This document shows, piece after piece, positions 1-9,111 of a stretch of 64,000 bases of DNA. The stretch covers positions 3,006,001-3,070,000 of the forward strand of contig NZ_CP133781.1 of assembly GCF_034350045.1 (NCBI RefSeq), given 5' to 3'. This DNA comes from Pseudomonas sp. CCI4.2 (lineage in GTDB: Bacteria > Pseudomonadota > Gammaproteobacteria > Pseudomonadales > Pseudomonadaceae). The position numbers and the translations under genes were made by a program. The notes under the pieces are model-generated. The model was not told where the DNA came from. It worked only from the letters and a program-made list of their open reading frames with translations, and made no database searches. Each line of letters opens with the position of its first letter. Position 1 is the first letter of the stretch.

Positions 1-402
1 CTGCACTTGGCCATGAACGGCATGTGGTTTTGGGAGCTGGGGCGCAGGATTGAATTGCGTCAGGGCAGTTGGCACTTGCTTGGCCTGACCCTGGTGTTCA
101 GCGCCGTGTCCAATTACGCGCAATATTGGTACAGCGGGCCGACCTTGTTTGGTGGCCTGTCGGGAGTTCTTTACGCGTTGCTCGGTCATTGCTGGATCTA
201 CCAGATGCTGGCGCCGAACCCGATTTATCGGCTGCCACGCGGCGTGCTGGTGATGATGCTGGTGTGGCTGGTGCTGTGCATTTCGGGCCTGATCAGCATG
301 CTGGGCTTTGGTGCCATTGCCAACGGCGCCCATGTGGGTGGACTGATCATTGGTTGTCTTACAGGTCTTTTGGGCGGTGCGTTAGCCCGTCGTAACCGTT
401 AA
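1..402 (+). CDS. Rhomboid family intramembrane serine protease (3' part)
   Basis: This is the C-terminal 133 residues of a GlpG-like rhomboid protease of the inner membrane; the start lies left of the window. Rhomboids cleave single-pass membrane proteins inside the bilayer with a Ser-His dyad. The visible part carries the catalytic serine motif GGLSG (Ser at about visible residue 54), the catalytic His in NGAHVGG (about residue 111), the HxxxN-type motif HLAMN at the window edge and the WELG loop, all arranged as in E. coli GlpG. Several hydrophobic helices follow one another. It ends in a basic tail (LARRNR). The gene is followed after 27 bp by a small conserved gene on the same strand. Family assignment is secure; the substrate is unknown. 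Confidence 0.93.
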   Translation: MHLAMNGMWFWELGRRIELRQGSWHLLGLTLVFSAVSNYAQYWYSGPTLFGGLSGVLYALLGHCWIYQMLAPNPIYRLPRGVLVMMLVWLVLCISGLISMLGFGAIANGAHVGGLIIGCLTGLLGGALARRNR

Positions 403-429
403 AATCGCGCACATACTTTGGAGAGTGAC

Positions 430-690
430 ATGTCCTCTTTCGTCGAAATGATCGAAAACATTACCCCTGATATCTACGAAAGTCTGAAATTGGCGGTAGA
501 GATCGGCAAGTGGTCCGATGGCCGCAAATTGTCCCAGGAACAACGTGAGTTGTCGTTGCAAGCGCTGATCGCTTGGGAAGTGCAAAACCTTCCGGAAGAC
601 CAGCGCACCGGTTACATGGGCCCGCAGGAATGCGCATCCAAGTCCATCACAGTGCCGAACATTCTGTTCAAATCGGATTCCGTCCATTGA
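430..690 (+). CDS. DUF1315/YeaC-like small conserved protein
   Basis: Encodes an 86-residue soluble protein without a signal peptide or membrane segment. The opening (MSSFVEMIENITPDIYESLK) and the middle IGKWSDGRKLSQEQRE resemble the YeaC/DUF1315 family of gammaproteobacteria, whose function is not known. The ATG at 430 is preceded by GGAGAG, a good ribosome site; a TTG upstream at 418 is less likely. The stop codon overlaps the TTG start of the next gene, so the two are probably cotranslated. Confidence 0.8.
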   Translation: MSSFVEMIENITPDIYESLKLAVEIGKWSDGRKLSQEQRELSLQALIAWEVQNLPEDQRTGYMGPQECASKSITVPNILFKSDSVH

Positions 691-1517
691 TCGAGATTGG
701 TCGCGGTGCAGTCAACAAGATGTCGGTGCGCCTTGACGCGCCGACTGTGCAATACGGTTTTCGTTTGGGGGATGCGGACATTCCAGTCAACCCCATGATC
801 GGCAAGACGGTGCGCCTGGAGTACTTGGGCGCTATCCATTGCAGCCATTGCGGGCGAAAGACCAAAACCAGTTTCAGTCAGGGCTATTGCTACCCCTGCA
901 TGCTCAAACTGGCCCAGTGCGACGTGTGCATCATGGCCCCGGAAAAATGTCACCACGAACACGGCACCTGCCGCGATCCGGCGTGGGGAGAACAATTCTG
1001 CATGACCGATCACGTGGTGTATTTGGCCAACTCGTCCGGGGTCAAAGTTGGTATCACCCGCGCAACTCAGTTACCCACCCGTTGGCTGGACCAAGGCGCG
1101 ATTCAGGGTTTGCCCATCGCCCGCGTTGCGACCCGCCAGCAGTCCGGTTTCGTCGAAGACCTTTTCCGTAGTCAAGTCGCCGACCGCACCAATTGGCGTG
1201 CATTGCTTAAAGGCGATGCGCTGCCGGTTGATTTGAAAGCGGTTCGCCAGCAGCTTTTTCAGTCGTGCAATGAAGGCTTGTTGGCGCTGCAAGAACGATT
1301 CGGCCTACAAGCTATCCAACTCCTGCATGACGTCGAACCCACCGATATTCGTTACCCGGTTGAGGCGTACCCGGCCAAGATTGTCAGCTTTAACCTGGAT
1401 AAAAACCCGATTGTCGAAGGCACCCTGCTGGGGATCAAAGGCCAATACCTGATCTTCGATACCGGCGTAATCAACATTCGCAAATACACGGCTTACCAAC
1501 TGGCCGTGCATCACTAG
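687..1517 (+). CDS. DUF2797 domain protein, cysteine-rich N terminus
   Basis: A 276-residue protein of the DUF2797 family, of unknown function. The N-terminal third has a dense Cys/His cluster: HCSHCG, then CYPC, CDVC, and further Cys/His around CHHEHGTC, which looks like a metal or Fe-S binding region. It is followed by a segment with a GIY-YIG-like beginning (HVVYLANSSGVKVGITR), a feature seen in this family. The likely start is the TTG at 687, which overlaps the previous stop codon by 4 bp (TTGA), since the family's conserved part begins immediately after it; the later ATG at 720 is possible. The reading frame extends further upstream but only as a shadow of the previous gene. Confidence 0.82.
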   Translation: MIEIGRGAVNKMSVRLDAPTVQYGFRLGDADIPVNPMIGKTVRLEYLGAIHCSHCGRKTKTSFSQGYCYPCMLKLAQCDVCIMAPEKCHHEHGTCRDPAWGEQFCMTDHVVYLANSSGVKVGITRATQLPTRWLDQGAIQGLPIARVATRQQSGFVEDLFRSQVADRTNWRALLKGDALPVDLKAVRQQLFQSCNEGLLALQERFGLQAIQLLHDVEPTDIRYPVEAYPAKIVSFNLDKNPIVEGTLLGIKGQYLIFDTGVINIRKYTAYQLAVHH

Positions 1518-1573
1518 ACTTTGAATCACTAGGCACGTCTCCCCAGAACGTGCACCAGTAAGGGGATTCCAGC

Positions 1574-4231
1574 ATGCGCACCGAACAACCGAAAATGATT
1601 TACCTGAAGGACTATCAGGCGCCTGAGTACCTCATCGACGAGACGCACCTGACCTTTGAATTGTTCAACGACCACACGCTGGTCCATGCGCAGTTGATCA
1701 TGCGCCGTAACCCTGCGCGGGGTGCGGGCCTGCCGCCGTTGGTGCTGGATGGACAATTGCTTGAGTTGGTGACCCTCAAGCTCAATGACGCCGAGCTGAA
1801 CCCCTCCGATTACCTGCTGACGCCGGATAACCTGACGGTGCAGCCGAACGCCGAGCAGTTCACCCTCGACACCACTGTGCGCATCCACCCGGAAACCAAC
1901 ACGGCGCTGGAAGGGCTGTATAAATCCAGCGGCATGTTTTGCACCCAATGCGAGGCCGAAGGCTTTCGCAAGATCACCTATTACCTCGACCGCCCGGACG
2001 TGATGAGCAAGTTCACCACGACCCTCAGCGCCGAAAAGCACAGCTTTCCGGTGCTGTTGTCCAACGGCAACCCGATTGCCAGCGGCCCGGAAGACGGCGA
2101 CCGGCACTGGGCGACCTGGGAAGACCCGTTCATGAAACCGGCGTACCTGTTTGCGCTGGTGGCCGGTGATTTGTGGTGCGTCGAAGACACCTTCATCACC
2201 CTGAGCAATCGTGAAGTGACTCTGCGCATTTACGTCGAGCCAGAGAACATCGACAAATGCCAACACGCCATGAACAGCTTGAAAAAGTCCATGCGCTGGG
2301 ACGAAGAAACCTACGGCCGTGAATACGATCTGGACATCTTCATGATCGTCGCGGTCAACGATTTCAACATGGGCGCCATGGAGAACAAGGGCCTCAATAT
2401 CTTCAACTCCAGCGCCGTGTTGGCCCGGGCCGAAACCGCCACCGATGCCGCGCACCAGCGGGTTGAAGCGATTGTTGCCCACGAATATTTCCACAACTGG
2501 TCGGGCAACCGCGTGACCTGCCGCGACTGGTTTCAGTTGTCGTTGAAAGAAGGCTTCACCGTATTCCGCGATTCTGGTTTCTCTGCCGACATGAACTCGC
2601 GCACGGTCAAGCGTATAGAGGATGTCGCCTACCTGCGTACTCACCAGTTCGCCGAAGACGCGGGACCTATGGCCCATGCTGTGCGCCCGGACAACTTCAT
2701 CGAGATCTCCAACTTCTACACCTTGACCGTGTATGAGAAGGGCTCGGAAGTGGTCCGCATGATCCAGACGTTGGTCGGCGCCGAAGGCTTCCGCAAAGGC
2801 AGTGACCTGTATTTCGAGCGTCATGACGGCCAAGCCGTCACCTGTGACGACTTCATTGCCGCCATGGAAGACGCCAACGGTGTCGACCTGACTCAATTCA
2901 AGCGTTGGTACAGCCAAGCGGGGACGCCCCGCTTGGTGGTCAGCGAGTCTTACGACAGCGCGGCAAGCACCTACAGCCTGACCTTCCGCCAAAGCTGCCC
3001 GCAAACCCCGGACAAGCAGGAAAAGCTGCCGTTCGTGATTCCCGTAGCGCTGGGCTTGTTGGACGCTGCCGGTAATGAATTGCCATTGCGCTTGTCAGAC
3101 GAAGCCGCCGCTGGCAGCACCACCCGGGTGATCTCGGTCACCGAAGCGGAGCAGACGTTCACCTTCGTCGACATCGCTGAACAGCCTCTGCCATCGCTAC
3201 TGCGCGGTTTTTCGGCCCCGGTGAAAATGAGCTTCCCGTACAACCGCGACCAGTTGATGTTCCTGATGCAGCACGACAGTGATGGTTTCAATCGTTGGGA
3301 CGCGGGTCAGCAGTTGTCGGTGCAAGTGTTGCAAGAAATGATCGGCCAGTATCAGAAGGGTCAAGACTTGGTGCTTGATCAGCGCTTGGTCACCGCGCTG
3401 AGCAGTCTCTTGGCGAACGATGAGTTGGATCAGGCCATGGTCGCTGAGATGTTGTCATTGCCGGGTGAGGCTTACCTCACTGAAATCAGCGAAATCGCTG
3501 ACGTCGATGCAATCCACGCCGCACGTGAGTTCGCCCGCAAGCAATTGGCAACTTCGTTGTTCGATGGTTTGTGGAAGCGTTATCAAGCAAATCGCGCGCT
3601 GTCGAAAACCACCGCTTACGTCGCCGAAGCCGAGCATTTCGCCCGTCGCGGTCTGCAAAATATCGCGCTGTCGTACTTGATGCTCAGCGGCAAGCCGCAG
3701 GTGTTGGCGGCGTGTCTTGAGCAGTTCGAGGCCAGCGATAACATGACCGAGCGCCTAACGGCCTTGGCGGTGTTGGTCAACTCGCCGTTCGCCGAAGAAA
3801 GAGCCAAGGCACTGGCGACCTTTGCCGAAAACTTCAAAGACAACCCATTGGTCATGGACCAGTGGTTCAGCGTCCAGGCCGGCAGCACTATGCCGGGTGG
3901 TTTAGAGCGGGTTAAGGTGCTGATGCAACACCCGGCGTTCAACATGAAAAACCCGAACAAGGTCCGCTCGGTGGTCGGCGCGTTTGCCGGTCAGAACCTG
4001 ATCAACTTCCACGCGGCAGACGGCTCGGGTTATCGCTTCCTGGCGGACCTGGTGATTGAACTGAACGCCTTCAACCCACAAATCGCCTCTCGCCAACTGG
4101 CGCCGTTGACCCGCTGGCGCAAATACGACAGCAAACGTCAGGCGCTTATGAAAGGCGAACTGGAGCGCATTCGCGCCTCAGGTGAACTGTCGAGCGATGT
4201 GTACGAAGTGGTGAGCAAAAGCTTGGCGTAA
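1574..4231 (+). CDS. pepN: Aminopeptidase N (M1 zinc metallopeptidase)
   Basis: An 885-residue cytosolic M1 aminopeptidase that removes N-terminal residues from peptides in late protein turnover. The substrate-binding motif GAMEN lies at residues 267-271. The zinc site HEYFH begins at residue 303, with the third ligand Glu at 326 (HExxH-18-E) in the context NWSGNRVTCRDWFQLSLKEG typical of bacterial PepN. The length matches E. coli PepN (about 870). Downstream beta-sandwich and helical domains complete the usual four-domain structure. The ATG at 1574 gives the expected N terminus. A hairpin terminator follows the gene. Confidence 0.97.
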   Translation: MRTEQPKMIYLKDYQAPEYLIDETHLTFELFNDHTLVHAQLIMRRNPARGAGLPPLVLDGQLLELVTLKLNDAELNPSDYLLTPDNLTVQPNAEQFTLDTTVRIHPETNTALEGLYKSSGMFCTQCEAEGFRKITYYLDRPDVMSKFTTTLSAEKHSFPVLLSNGNPIASGPEDGDRHWATWEDPFMKPAYLFALVAGDLWCVEDTFITLSNREVTLRIYVEPENIDKCQHAMNSLKKSMRWDEETYGREYDLDIFMIVAVNDFNMGAMENKGLNIFNSSAVLARAETATDAAHQRVEAIVAHEYFHNWSGNRVTCRDWFQLSLKEGFTVFRDSGFSADMNSRTVKRIEDVAYLRTHQFAEDAGPMAHAVRPDNFIEISNFYTLTVYEKGSEVVRMIQTLVGAEGFRKGSDLYFERHDGQAVTCDDFIAAMEDANGVDLTQFKRWYSQAGTPRLVVSESYDSAASTYSLTFRQSCPQTPDKQEKLPFVIPVALGLLDAAGNELPLRLSDEAAAGSTTRVISVTEAEQTFTFVDIAEQPLPSLLRGFSAPVKMSFPYNRDQLMFLMQHDSDGFNRWDAGQQLSVQVLQEMIGQYQKGQDLVLDQRLVTALSSLLANDELDQAMVAEMLSLPGEAYLTEISEIADVDAIHAAREFARKQLATSLFDGLWKRYQANRALSKTTAYVAEAEHFARRGLQNIALSYLMLSGKPQVLAACLEQFEASDNMTERLTALAVLVNSPFAEERAKALATFAENFKDNPLVMDQWFSVQAGSTMPGGLERVKVLMQHPAFNMKNPNKVRSVVGAFAGQNLINFHAADGSGYRFLADLVIELNAFNPQIASRQLAPLTRWRKYDSKRQALMKGELERIRASGELSSDVYEVVSKSLA

Positions 4232-4240
4232 CTGCTGATA

Positions 4241-4267
4241 AAGGCGGCGCGCCAAAAACGCCGCCTT
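4241..4267 (+). terminator. Hairpin terminator after pepN
   Basis: Perfect 9-bp inverted repeat AAGGCGGCG / CGCCGCCTT with a 9-nt loop, starting 9 bp past the pepN stop. It lacks a long T run (only TTCG follows), so it is a moderate-quality rho-independent terminator. Confidence 0.6.
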
Positions 4268-4315
4268 CGCGAACACAATGACCCCTCGGAAGGTGATACC
4301 GCCCCGTCTCCGGCG

Positions 4316-4496
4316 CCTTACTGTCGCTCGGCACACTGCGTGGCACTTTGGGTTGTTTGAGGTTGCAGTGTGTCAGGACGCAAGCCTTCCCGAATAAATT
4401 CGGTCCTACAGTTTTCTCGGGCAATGCACAGATTTTGTAGGAGCTGCCGAAGGCTGCGATCGGTCGGAGGGTCCTTCGCCAACAAGTTGGCTCCTT
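4316..4496 (-). repeat. Composite dispersed repeat module, copy 1 (reverse)
   Basis: A mosaic of short palindromic REP-like units in the gap between pepN and the next gene: a degraded TGTCGC..CTGCG..GTGGCAC unit, a CCCGAATAAATTCGG unit, a TGTAGGAGCTGCCGAAGGCTGCGAT unit and a TTCGCCAACAAGTTGG unit, in that order. The same order, in the same or opposite direction, recurs at 14760-14969, 31589-31794 and 37613-37821. I see no credible gene in 4270-4712; the rest must hold the promoter of the next gene. Confidence 0.8.
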
Positions 4497-4686
4497 GATC
4501 ACTGACCTGCGCTTCTCGCCCATCAAGCAAACGAATACCCCATAATCACGACCCTTCTGCTTAACAAAAGATAACGTCATGTCGATTGTCATACGTTTCT
4601 AAAGCTGGATAGGATAGGCCTGCTTCCGAAAGGGTTCTGCTAGAGCGCTTGCCGCTGTCTAGCCTGAGCACCTTGAAGGTCGACCT

Positions 4687-4697
4687 AATAACAATAA
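4687..4697 (+). promoter_or_regulatory. A-rich Crc/Hfq-type (CA) motif before the ribosome site
   Basis: AATAACAATAA fits the AANAANAA motif bound by Hfq/Crc in Pseudomonas, and it lies just ahead of the AAGGGG ribosome site of the propeller gene at 4713. A nearly identical leader precedes the MFS gene at 12961. Motif match seen; regulation inferred. Confidence 0.4.
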
Positions 4698-4712
4698 GAA
4701 GGGGAATAGTCC

Positions 4713-5798
4713 ATGAGTGAGCCTGTAAACCGGCGCACCCAGCTTGATGGGAATTTGGCCTTTGGCCGCCCATTAACGCCACCTAAAGGCTCGTCCCTGG
4801 CGGCAGCGCTTTCTGTACTCAGCGTGCTCTCGGTGTTTGCGTTTTGCACACCCGCGTACGCAGCTCAAGCCACCGCTGAAAACCATGACACCTCCATCCC
4901 GTCACCCCGGTCTTCTCGCAGCCTGTTGCTTGGCATCACTCACGCCGGTGCGCGTCTGGTGGCGGTGGGCGACCGTGGGCACATTTTGTATTCCGATGAC
5001 CAAGGCAAAACCTGGACACAGGCAGCAGTGCCAAGTCGGCAGTTATTGACGGCAGTGTATTTTGTCGACGACAAACACGGCTGGGCCGTCGGCCATGACG
5101 CACAGATTCTTGCCAGCACCGACGGCGGCGTGACCTGGACCAAGCAGTTTGAAGACCTCAAGCGTGAGGCGCCGCTGTTGGACCTGTGGTTCAAAGACGC
5201 CAACACCGGTTTTGCCATTGGCGCGTATGGCGCATTGCTGACCACCACCGACGGTGGCGCACAGTGGGCAGATGTCAGCGACCGCATCGACAACGAAGAT
5301 CAGTACCACTACAACGGCATCGCTTACGTAAAGGACGCCGGTCTGTTTATCGTGGGCGAGCAGGGCAGCATGTTTCGTTCGGCCGACGACGGGCAAACCT
5401 GGGAGCACGTGCAAAGCCCGTATCAAGGTTCGCTGTTCGGCGTCGTCGCCACGGCTAAACCTTCAACGCTGTTAGCCTACGGTCTGCGCGGCAACCTGCT
5501 GCGCTCCACTGACTTCGGTGACTCCTGGACCCCCATTAGCTTGAAAGGCGCACGAGGCCCGCTGGAATTCGGCCTGTCGGGCGCGTCCTTGTTGCCCGAC
5601 GGTTCGTTGGTGTTGGTCGGCAATGGCGGCAGCGTCATGCGCAGCAGCGACGATGGCCAAACGTTCGTAGTGACCAACCGTTCTGATCGAATTTCCCTGT
5701 CCGGTGTGACCGTCGATGACAAAGGCGATCTGATCCTGGTAGGACAAGGCGGTGTCCACATCACCTCGCCCACCGGCGCTGAGCTGGTCCAACAATAA
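4713..5798 (+). CDS. Secreted YCF48-like beta-propeller protein
   Basis: A 361-residue exported protein. It has a long N-terminal region and then a hydrophobic signal segment (about residues 29-50) ending in the cleavage-like site AYA-AQA. The rest is built of repeats with Asp-box motifs (SxDxGxTW): SDDQGKTW, STDGGVTW, TTDGGAQW, SADDGQTW, STDFGDSW and SSDDGQTF, about one every 40-50 residues, as in YCF48/BNR-type propellers. It lies 26 bp ahead of an RND exporter, and this pairing is common in Pseudomonas, so a periplasmic partner role for the exporter is plausible. The substrate is unknown. YCF48 proper is a photosystem II assembly factor; here only the fold is shared. Confidence 0.85.
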   Translation: MSEPVNRRTQLDGNLAFGRPLTPPKGSSLAAALSVLSVLSVFAFCTPAYAAQATAENHDTSIPSPRSSRSLLLGITHAGARLVAVGDRGHILYSDDQGKTWTQAAVPSRQLLTAVYFVDDKHGWAVGHDAQILASTDGGVTWTKQFEDLKREAPLLDLWFKDANTGFAIGAYGALLTTTDGGAQWADVSDRIDNEDQYHYNGIAYVKDAGLFIVGEQGSMFRSADDGQTWEHVQSPYQGSLFGVVATAKPSTLLAYGLRGNLLRSTDFGDSWTPISLKGARGPLEFGLSGASLLPDGSLVLVGNGGSVMRSSDDGQTFVVTNRSDRISLSGVTVDDKGDLILVGQGGVHITSPTGAELVQQ

Positions 5799-5824
5799 GA
5801 CCTATTAAGGCGAGGATATTCTCC

Positions 5825-8212
5825 ATGACCCATCACCAGCCACTAACGCCTCAAACCAAACCCACGCGCCTTGAAGACCTGATTTTCAACCATCGCCCGG
5901 CGGTGATCTTCATCTGCCTGGTGGTCAGTATTTTCCTGTTCTACCAAGCGACATTGGTGCGGCCATCCACCAGCTTTGAAAAAATGATTCCGCTGGAGCA
6001 TCCGTTTATTCAGAAGATGCTTGAGCACCGCAATGACTTGTCCAACATGGGCAACACCGTGCGGATTTCTGTGGAAGCGGTGAAGGGCGATATCTTCACC
6101 AAGGAGTACATGGAAACCCTGCGCCAGATCAACGACGAAGTGTTCTACATTTCCGGGGTTGATCGCTCCGGGATGAAGTCGTTGTGGAGCCCTAACGTAC
6201 GCTGGACCGAGGTTACCGAGGAAGGGTTTGCCGGGGGTGAAGTCATCCCGCAAAGCTACAACGGTTCCGAAGACAGCCTCGAATTGCTGCGCAACAACGT
6301 CCTTAAATCCGGCCAGGTCGGACGCTTGGTCTCCAACGATTTCAAATCCAGCGTGGTCGAAATTCCGCTGCTGGAGTCCTACCCGGACCCCAAAGATCAA
6401 GGCAAATTACTTGCCCTCGATTACCGGCAGTTTTCCCATGAGCTTGAAGAGAAAATTCGCAACAAATTCGAGGCGCAAAACCCTAATGTGAAAATACACA
6501 TCGTCGGCTTCGCCAAGAAAGTCGGCGACCTGATTGATGGCCTGATCATGGTGGTGATGTTTTTCGGCGTCGCGTTCATGATCACTTTGGTGGCGCTGAT
6601 CTGGTTCACTCGCTGCGTGCGAAGCACCGTCGCGGTATTGAGCACCACTTTGATTGCGGTGGTTTGGCAATTGGGCTTGATGCATGTGGTTGGCTTCGGT
6701 TTGGACCCGTATTCAATGCTGGTGCCGTTCCTGATTTTCGCCATTGGTATTTCCCACGGTGTGCAGAAAATTAACGGTATTGCGCTGCAATCCAGCGACG
6801 CTGAAAACTCGTTGATGGCCGCGCGACGAACATTCCGCCAACTGTTTCTGCCGGGGATGATCGCGATCCTCGCTGACGCCGTGGGCTTCATCACTTTGTT
6901 GATCATCAACATCGGGGTGATCCGTGAGCTGGCCATTGGCGCGTCGATTGGTGTGGCGGTCATCGTGTTTACCAACCTCATTCTGCTGCCGGTCGCCATT
7001 TCCTACGTGGGGATCAGTAGAAAGGCGATCAGTCGCAGTAAAGAGGATGCGGTGCGTGAGCATAAGTTCTGGCGTCTGCTGTCGAACTTTGCCAATCCGA
7101 AAGTTGCTCGGGTATCCATCGTCTTGGCGCTGCTGGCCTTTGGTGGCGGCCTTTGGTATAGCCAGAACCTGAAAATCGGTGACCTCGATCAGGGTGCGCC
7201 GGAACTGCGCCCGGACTCGCGTTACAACAACGACAACCGCTTCATCATCAACAATTACTCCACCAGCTCCGATGTGCTGGTGGTGATGGTCAAGACGCCC
7301 CCGGAAGGTTGTTCGGCTTATCCCACGATGTCGGCGATCAACGAGCTGACCTGGAAGATGGAGAACACCCCCGGCGTGCAGTCGGCGATCTCGCTGGTAA
7401 CGGTCTCCAAGCAGATGATCAAGGGCATGAACGAGGGCAACTTGAAATGGGAGTCCCTGTCGCGTAACAAAGATGTGTTGAACAACTCCATTGCTCGCGC
7501 CGATGGCCTGTACAACAACGACTGTTCGCTGGCACCGCTGCTGGTGTTTCTCAACGACCACAAAGCCGAAACCCTCGACCGAGCAGTGAATGCGGTGAAG
7601 GACTTCGCCAAGCAAAACGACACCAAAGGCTTGCAATTCCAGCTGGCGGCAGGCAATGCCGGGATCGAAGCGGCGACTAACGAAGTGATCAAAGAGTCGG
7701 AGCTGACGATTCTGATCTTGGTCTACGTCTGCGTCGCGACCATGTGCATGATCACGTTCCGTTCATGGGCTGCGACCTTGTGCATTATCCTGCCATTGGT
7801 ACTGACCTCGGTACTGGGTAACGCGCTGATGGCGTTCATGGGCATCGGGGTCAAGGTGGCAACGCTGCCGGTGGTGGCGCTGGGGGTAGGGATTGGCGTG
7901 GATTACGGCATTTACATCTACAGCCGTTTGGAAACCTTCCTCCGTGCGGGTCTACCGCTGCAAGAGGCGTATTACGAGACGCTGAAATCTACCGGTAAAG
8001 CGGTGCTGTTTACCGGTTTGTGCTTGGCGATTGGTGTTTGCACCTGGATATTCTCCGCGATCAAGTTCCAGGCTGACATGGGTCTGATGCTGACCTTCAT
8101 GCTGCTGTGGAACATGTTCGGCGCCCTGTGGCTGCTACCGGCCATCGCGCGGTTCTTGCTCAAACCGGAAAAAATGGCTGGCCAAGTCGGGCACTCGTTG
8201 TTTTCTCACTGA
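5825..8212 (+). CDS. RND superfamily exporter, MmpL/HAE3-like
   Basis: A 795-residue inner-membrane transporter. One membrane helix lies near the N terminus (VIFICLVVSIFLFYQATL), followed by a periplasmic domain, a first helix cluster from LIDGLIMVVMFFGVAFM to about residue 400, a second periplasmic domain and a second helix cluster from ILILVYVCVATMCMITFR. This two-fold layout with shorter loops than AcrB fits the hydrophobe/amphiphile efflux family 3 (MmpL/HpnN type), which uses the proton gradient. The characteristic GVGIGVDYGIYIYSR helix is present in the second half. It is cotranscribed with the propeller gene just upstream. DUF1302 and DUF1329 partners, often found with such pairs, are absent nearby. 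Substrate unknown; probably lipid-like. Confidence 0.88.
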   Translation: MTHHQPLTPQTKPTRLEDLIFNHRPAVIFICLVVSIFLFYQATLVRPSTSFEKMIPLEHPFIQKMLEHRNDLSNMGNTVRISVEAVKGDIFTKEYMETLRQINDEVFYISGVDRSGMKSLWSPNVRWTEVTEEGFAGGEVIPQSYNGSEDSLELLRNNVLKSGQVGRLVSNDFKSSVVEIPLLESYPDPKDQGKLLALDYRQFSHELEEKIRNKFEAQNPNVKIHIVGFAKKVGDLIDGLIMVVMFFGVAFMITLVALIWFTRCVRSTVAVLSTTLIAVVWQLGLMHVVGFGLDPYSMLVPFLIFAIGISHGVQKINGIALQSSDAENSLMAARRTFRQLFLPGMIAILADAVGFITLLIINIGVIRELAIGASIGVAVIVFTNLILLPVAISYVGISRKAISRSKEDAVREHKFWRLLSNFANPKVARVSIVLALLAFGGGLWYSQNLKIGDLDQGAPELRPDSRYNNDNRFIINNYSTSSDVLVVMVKTPPEGCSAYPTMSAINELTWKMENTPGVQSAISLVTVSKQMIKGMNEGNLKWESLSRNKDVLNNSIARADGLYNNDCSLAPLLVFLNDHKAETLDRAVNAVKDFAKQNDTKGLQFQLAAGNAGIEAATNEVIKESELTILILVYVCVATMCMITFRSWAATLCIILPLVLTSVLGNALMAFMGIGVKVATLPVVALGVGIGVDYGIYIYSRLETFLRAGLPLQEAYYETLKSTGKAVLFTGLCLAIGVCTWIFSAIKFQADMGLMLTFMLLWNMFGALWLLPAIARFLLKPEKMAGQVGHSLFSH

Positions 8213-8224
8213 GTGATTCAACGC

Positions 8225-8288
8225 TTCGCAGGCAAGCCTGCTCCCACAGGTGATGTGCACTCTCTGTGGGAGCAGGCTTGCCTGCGAA
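8225..8288. repeat. REPIN (inverted REP pair), GGCTTGCC type
   Basis: Perfect 25-bp inverted repeat, each arm reading TTCGCAGGCAAGCCTGCTCC and then CACAG, with a 14-bp centre. It lies between the stop of the RND gene and the stop of the gntR gene, so it may also serve as a bidirectional terminator. The same unit recurs at 51406-51488 and, in part, at 48186-48266. Confidence 0.85.
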
Positions 8289-8310
8289 TGGGGCTAATCG
8301 GTTTCTCAGA

Positions 8311-9033
8311 TCAACCTTGGTTTTCCTGCCCCAACACCAACTTCAGCGCATATTTCGCATCATCCAGCTGCACCAGCGTGGCGTGCTTTGCGGCCAGGGT
8401 GTCGCGGTTTTCGATGGCGGTGAGGATCGCTTTGTGGCGCGGCATCGCCAGCTCATGCAGGTTGGGCCGCTGATTGGAGTGCTTCAACGCTTCGCGCAGG
8501 GCCAGCGACAACATATTGCTCAAGTGGGCGAGCAGATCGTTGTGAGTGGCATCGGCGATTCGGCTGTGGAAATCCAGGTCAGGCTGTAACAACTCTTCGG
8601 GTGACGTCGCGGCGTCCATGCGCTGGTACGCTTCGCTGATCGAGGCGATTTCTTCGTCCGTTGCATGCTGGGCGGCGAGGGCGGCGGCGGCAGGCTCAAT
8701 GATGCTGCGAACGCTGGTCAGCAGGGCGAAGAACTCATTTTGTGGCGTGCTTTGCATGACCCAGTGCAACACGTCCGGGTCGAGCAAATGCCATTCACGG
8801 CGCGGTTTGACCACCGTGCCGACCCGAGGCCGGGAATACACCAGGCCTTTGGCAACCAATACCCGCGTGGCCTCACGCAGCACTGGCCGGCTGACCGCAT
8901 ATTCTTCGCACAAGGTCGCTTCAGCGGGCAGTTTGTCGTCGGGCTTGAAGCGACCGGAGACAATCTGCATGCCGATTTCCTGAACGATACGGGCGTGCAT
9001 GCTTTTGCGGGCTGAGGGCTTACGGTAATCCAT
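8311..9033 (-). CDS. GntR-family (FadR/FCD) transcriptional regulator
   Basis: A 240-residue repressor-type protein. A winged helix-turn-helix occupies about residues 10-75 (KLPAEATLCEEYAVSRPVLREATRVLVAKGLV), followed by an FCD ligand-binding domain with the DFHSRIADATHN and PRHKAILTAIENRD segments that supply metal ligands (Asp and His). FCD regulators sense carboxylates or sugar acids. It is on the same strand as, and downstream of, the sugar-acid dehydratase, which suggests local control of that gene and the divergent permease. Both flanks carry REPINs of different types. The start is assumed at the ATG at 9033, although no clear Shine-Dalgarno precedes it; ATG at residue 12 is an alternative. 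Confidence 0.88.
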   Translation of the reverse strand: MDYRKPSARKSMHARIVQEIGMQIVSGRFKPDDKLPAEATLCEEYAVSRPVLREATRVLVAKGLVYSRPRVGTVVKPRREWHLLDPDVLHWVMQSTPQNEFFALLTSVRSIIEPAAAALAAQHATDEEIASISEAYQRMDAATSPEELLQPDLDFHSRIADATHNDLLAHLSNMLSLALREALKHSNQRPNLHELAMPRHKAILTAIENRDTLAAKHATLVQLDDAKYALKLVLGQENQG

Positions 9034-9111
9034 GGGGGACGTGTCGATCCTGAGTCGTGAATGCGGCGGATCATAACATTGCGCCCCTTATGTGGTGGGG
9101 CTGATGGCCTC

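Noticed and set aside
1529..3004. 491-codon reverse frame opposite pepN
   Set aside because: Antisense shadow of pepN with no family resemblance.
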